Assembly (NCBI GenBank): GCA_031262125.1
Contig: JAISII010000179.1
Coordinates: 1-13,684, forward strand
Length of the DNA stretch: 13,684 nt
From: Oscillospiraceae bacterium
GTDB lineage: Bacteria > Bacillota > Clostridia > Oscillospirales > Acutalibacteraceae
Reading direction: 5' to 3'
Within the stretch, counting starts at the first letter, position 1; each line of letters begins with the position of its first letter. A program made the position numbers and the translations under genes. Shown in pieces: positions 13,029 to 13,684 of this stretch. The notes beneath the pieces are model-generated. The model searched no databases, was not told where the DNA came from, and saw nothing but the letters and a program-made list of their open reading frames with translations.

Positions 13029-13684
13029 ATGAGAAAAACAAAAATAGTATGCACTATTGGTCCGGCGTGCGACGATAAGAAAATTCTGCTTAAAATGATA
13101 GCAGCGGGCATGAATGTAGCCCGATTTAATATGAGCCATGGCACCCACGAGGAACAAAAAGTGCGGTTTGATTTGGTTAAAGACGCTATTAAAGAATCGG
13201 GCAAAACAGTTGCCATTTTGCTTGACACTAAAGGACCCGAAATACGTGTGGGCTCCTTTAAAGAAGGCTCGGTTATGCTGACCGACGGGCAAGAGTTCTC
13301 TTTTTACAAAGCAAAAACCGACGGCGACGAAAAGGGGGCACATATATCATACACCAAGCTGATTGACTTTTTTGCAAACGACCCAAAGGCAATCGGGCGT
13401 ACAATTTTGCTTAACGACGGTAAAATTGCAATGCAGGTTAAAACAGTTACAACAAGCGAAATTGTTTGCACCGTTACAAAGGGCGGCAAGCTCAGCAACC
13501 GCAAGTCGATTAACATTCCCGGCTACAAAATTAATATGCCTTATGTAAGCTCTAACGACCGTGCGGATATCGAGTTCGGGCTTTCGCAGGGGGCAGACGC
13601 CGTGGCGGCATCTTTTGTACGCTCGGCAGAGGATGTTTTGTCGCTGCGTGATTATATAGACAGCATCGGCTACGAAAATGTAGA
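13029..13684 (+). CDS. pyk: Pyruvate kinase, 5' part (truncated by window edge)
   Basis: The first 218 residues of pyruvate kinase, which converts phosphoenolpyruvate and ADP to pyruvate and ATP in glycolysis, are visible. The N-terminal barrel strand KIVCTIGPACDD is followed by R32, N34, S36 and H37 in NVARFNMSHGTH, which are substrate and potassium ligands in the family. D66/T67/K68 and R73 lie in LLDTKGPEIR. The B domain spans about 70-165, and NMPYVSSNDRADIEFGLSQG and SFVRSAEDV resume the barrel. The catalytic lysine and the later domains lie beyond the window edge. GGAGG at 13013-13017 is 11 bases before the ATG. The codons visible look normal and unbroken. Confidence 0.95.
   Translation, partial: MRKTKIVCTIGPACDDKKILLKMIAAGMNVARFNMSHGTHEEQKVRFDLVKDAIKESGKTVAILLDTKGPEIRVGSFKEGSVMLTDGQEFSFYKAKTDGDEKGAHISYTKLIDFFANDPKAIGRTILLNDGKIAMQVKTVTTSEIVCTVTKGGKLSNRKSINIPGYKINMPYVSSNDRADIEFGLSQGADAVAASFVRSAEDVLSLRDYIDSIGYENV

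Overview
The window looks like chromosomal DNA of a gut- or rumen-type Clostridia (Firmicutes), probably near the Ruminococcus/Oscillospiraceae group. The evidence is moderately AT-rich coding DNA, strong AGGAGG-like ribosome binding sites, consensus sigma-A promoters, a type I-C-like CRISPR repeat, a dockerin-bearing BspA-type leucine-rich-repeat protein, and dispersed GC-rich palindromic intergenic repeats. The assignment is an inference; there is no rRNA or other marker here.

Layout: (1) 1-615, the leader-distal end of a CRISPR array (9 full repeats, array truncated by the window edge, no cas genes in view). (2) 616-995, a non-coding stretch with a 127-bp inverted-repeat element between two diverged copies of a hairpin-bearing segment, ending in a terminator. 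(3) 996-3306, a probable three-gene operon with its own promoter and terminator: SPFH-domain protein with three C-terminal zinc ribbons, a four-helix membrane protein, and a zinc-ribbon/TM2 membrane protein. (4) 3401-7596, a single large secreted GH31 enzyme with three C-terminal carbohydrate-binding modules, driven by a perfect-consensus promoter through a leader of about 230 nt. (5) 7597-8232, a gene-free tract packed with small palindromes, ending in a repeat that carries a promoter. (6) 8233-10973, four co-directional genes: WYL-type regulator, VOC-fold protein with a cysteine-rich tail, isochorismatase-like hydrolase, and DUF5131 protein. (7) 11113-12697, on the minus strand, a secreted LRR protein with a C-terminal dockerin, with a run of 15 G between its -35 and -10 hexamers. 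(8) 12744-13684, a second copy of the promoter-carrying repeat followed by the 5' part of pyruvate kinase.

The most interesting signals are regulatory. The LRR-dockerin gene has the architecture of a phase-variable promoter (homopolymer in the -35/-10 spacer). A dispersed intergenic repeat supplies near-identical sigma-A promoters to two unrelated genes (WYL regulator and pyruvate kinase). The tract after the GH31 gene is strongly enriched in palindromes whose core is the unusually stable mini-hairpin GCGNAGC. Functionally, the GH31 enzyme and the dockerin protein both point to extracellular polysaccharide use, while the WYL-VOC-hydrolase-DUF5131 cluster looks like a small regulated stress or small-molecule-handling operon of unknown substrate.
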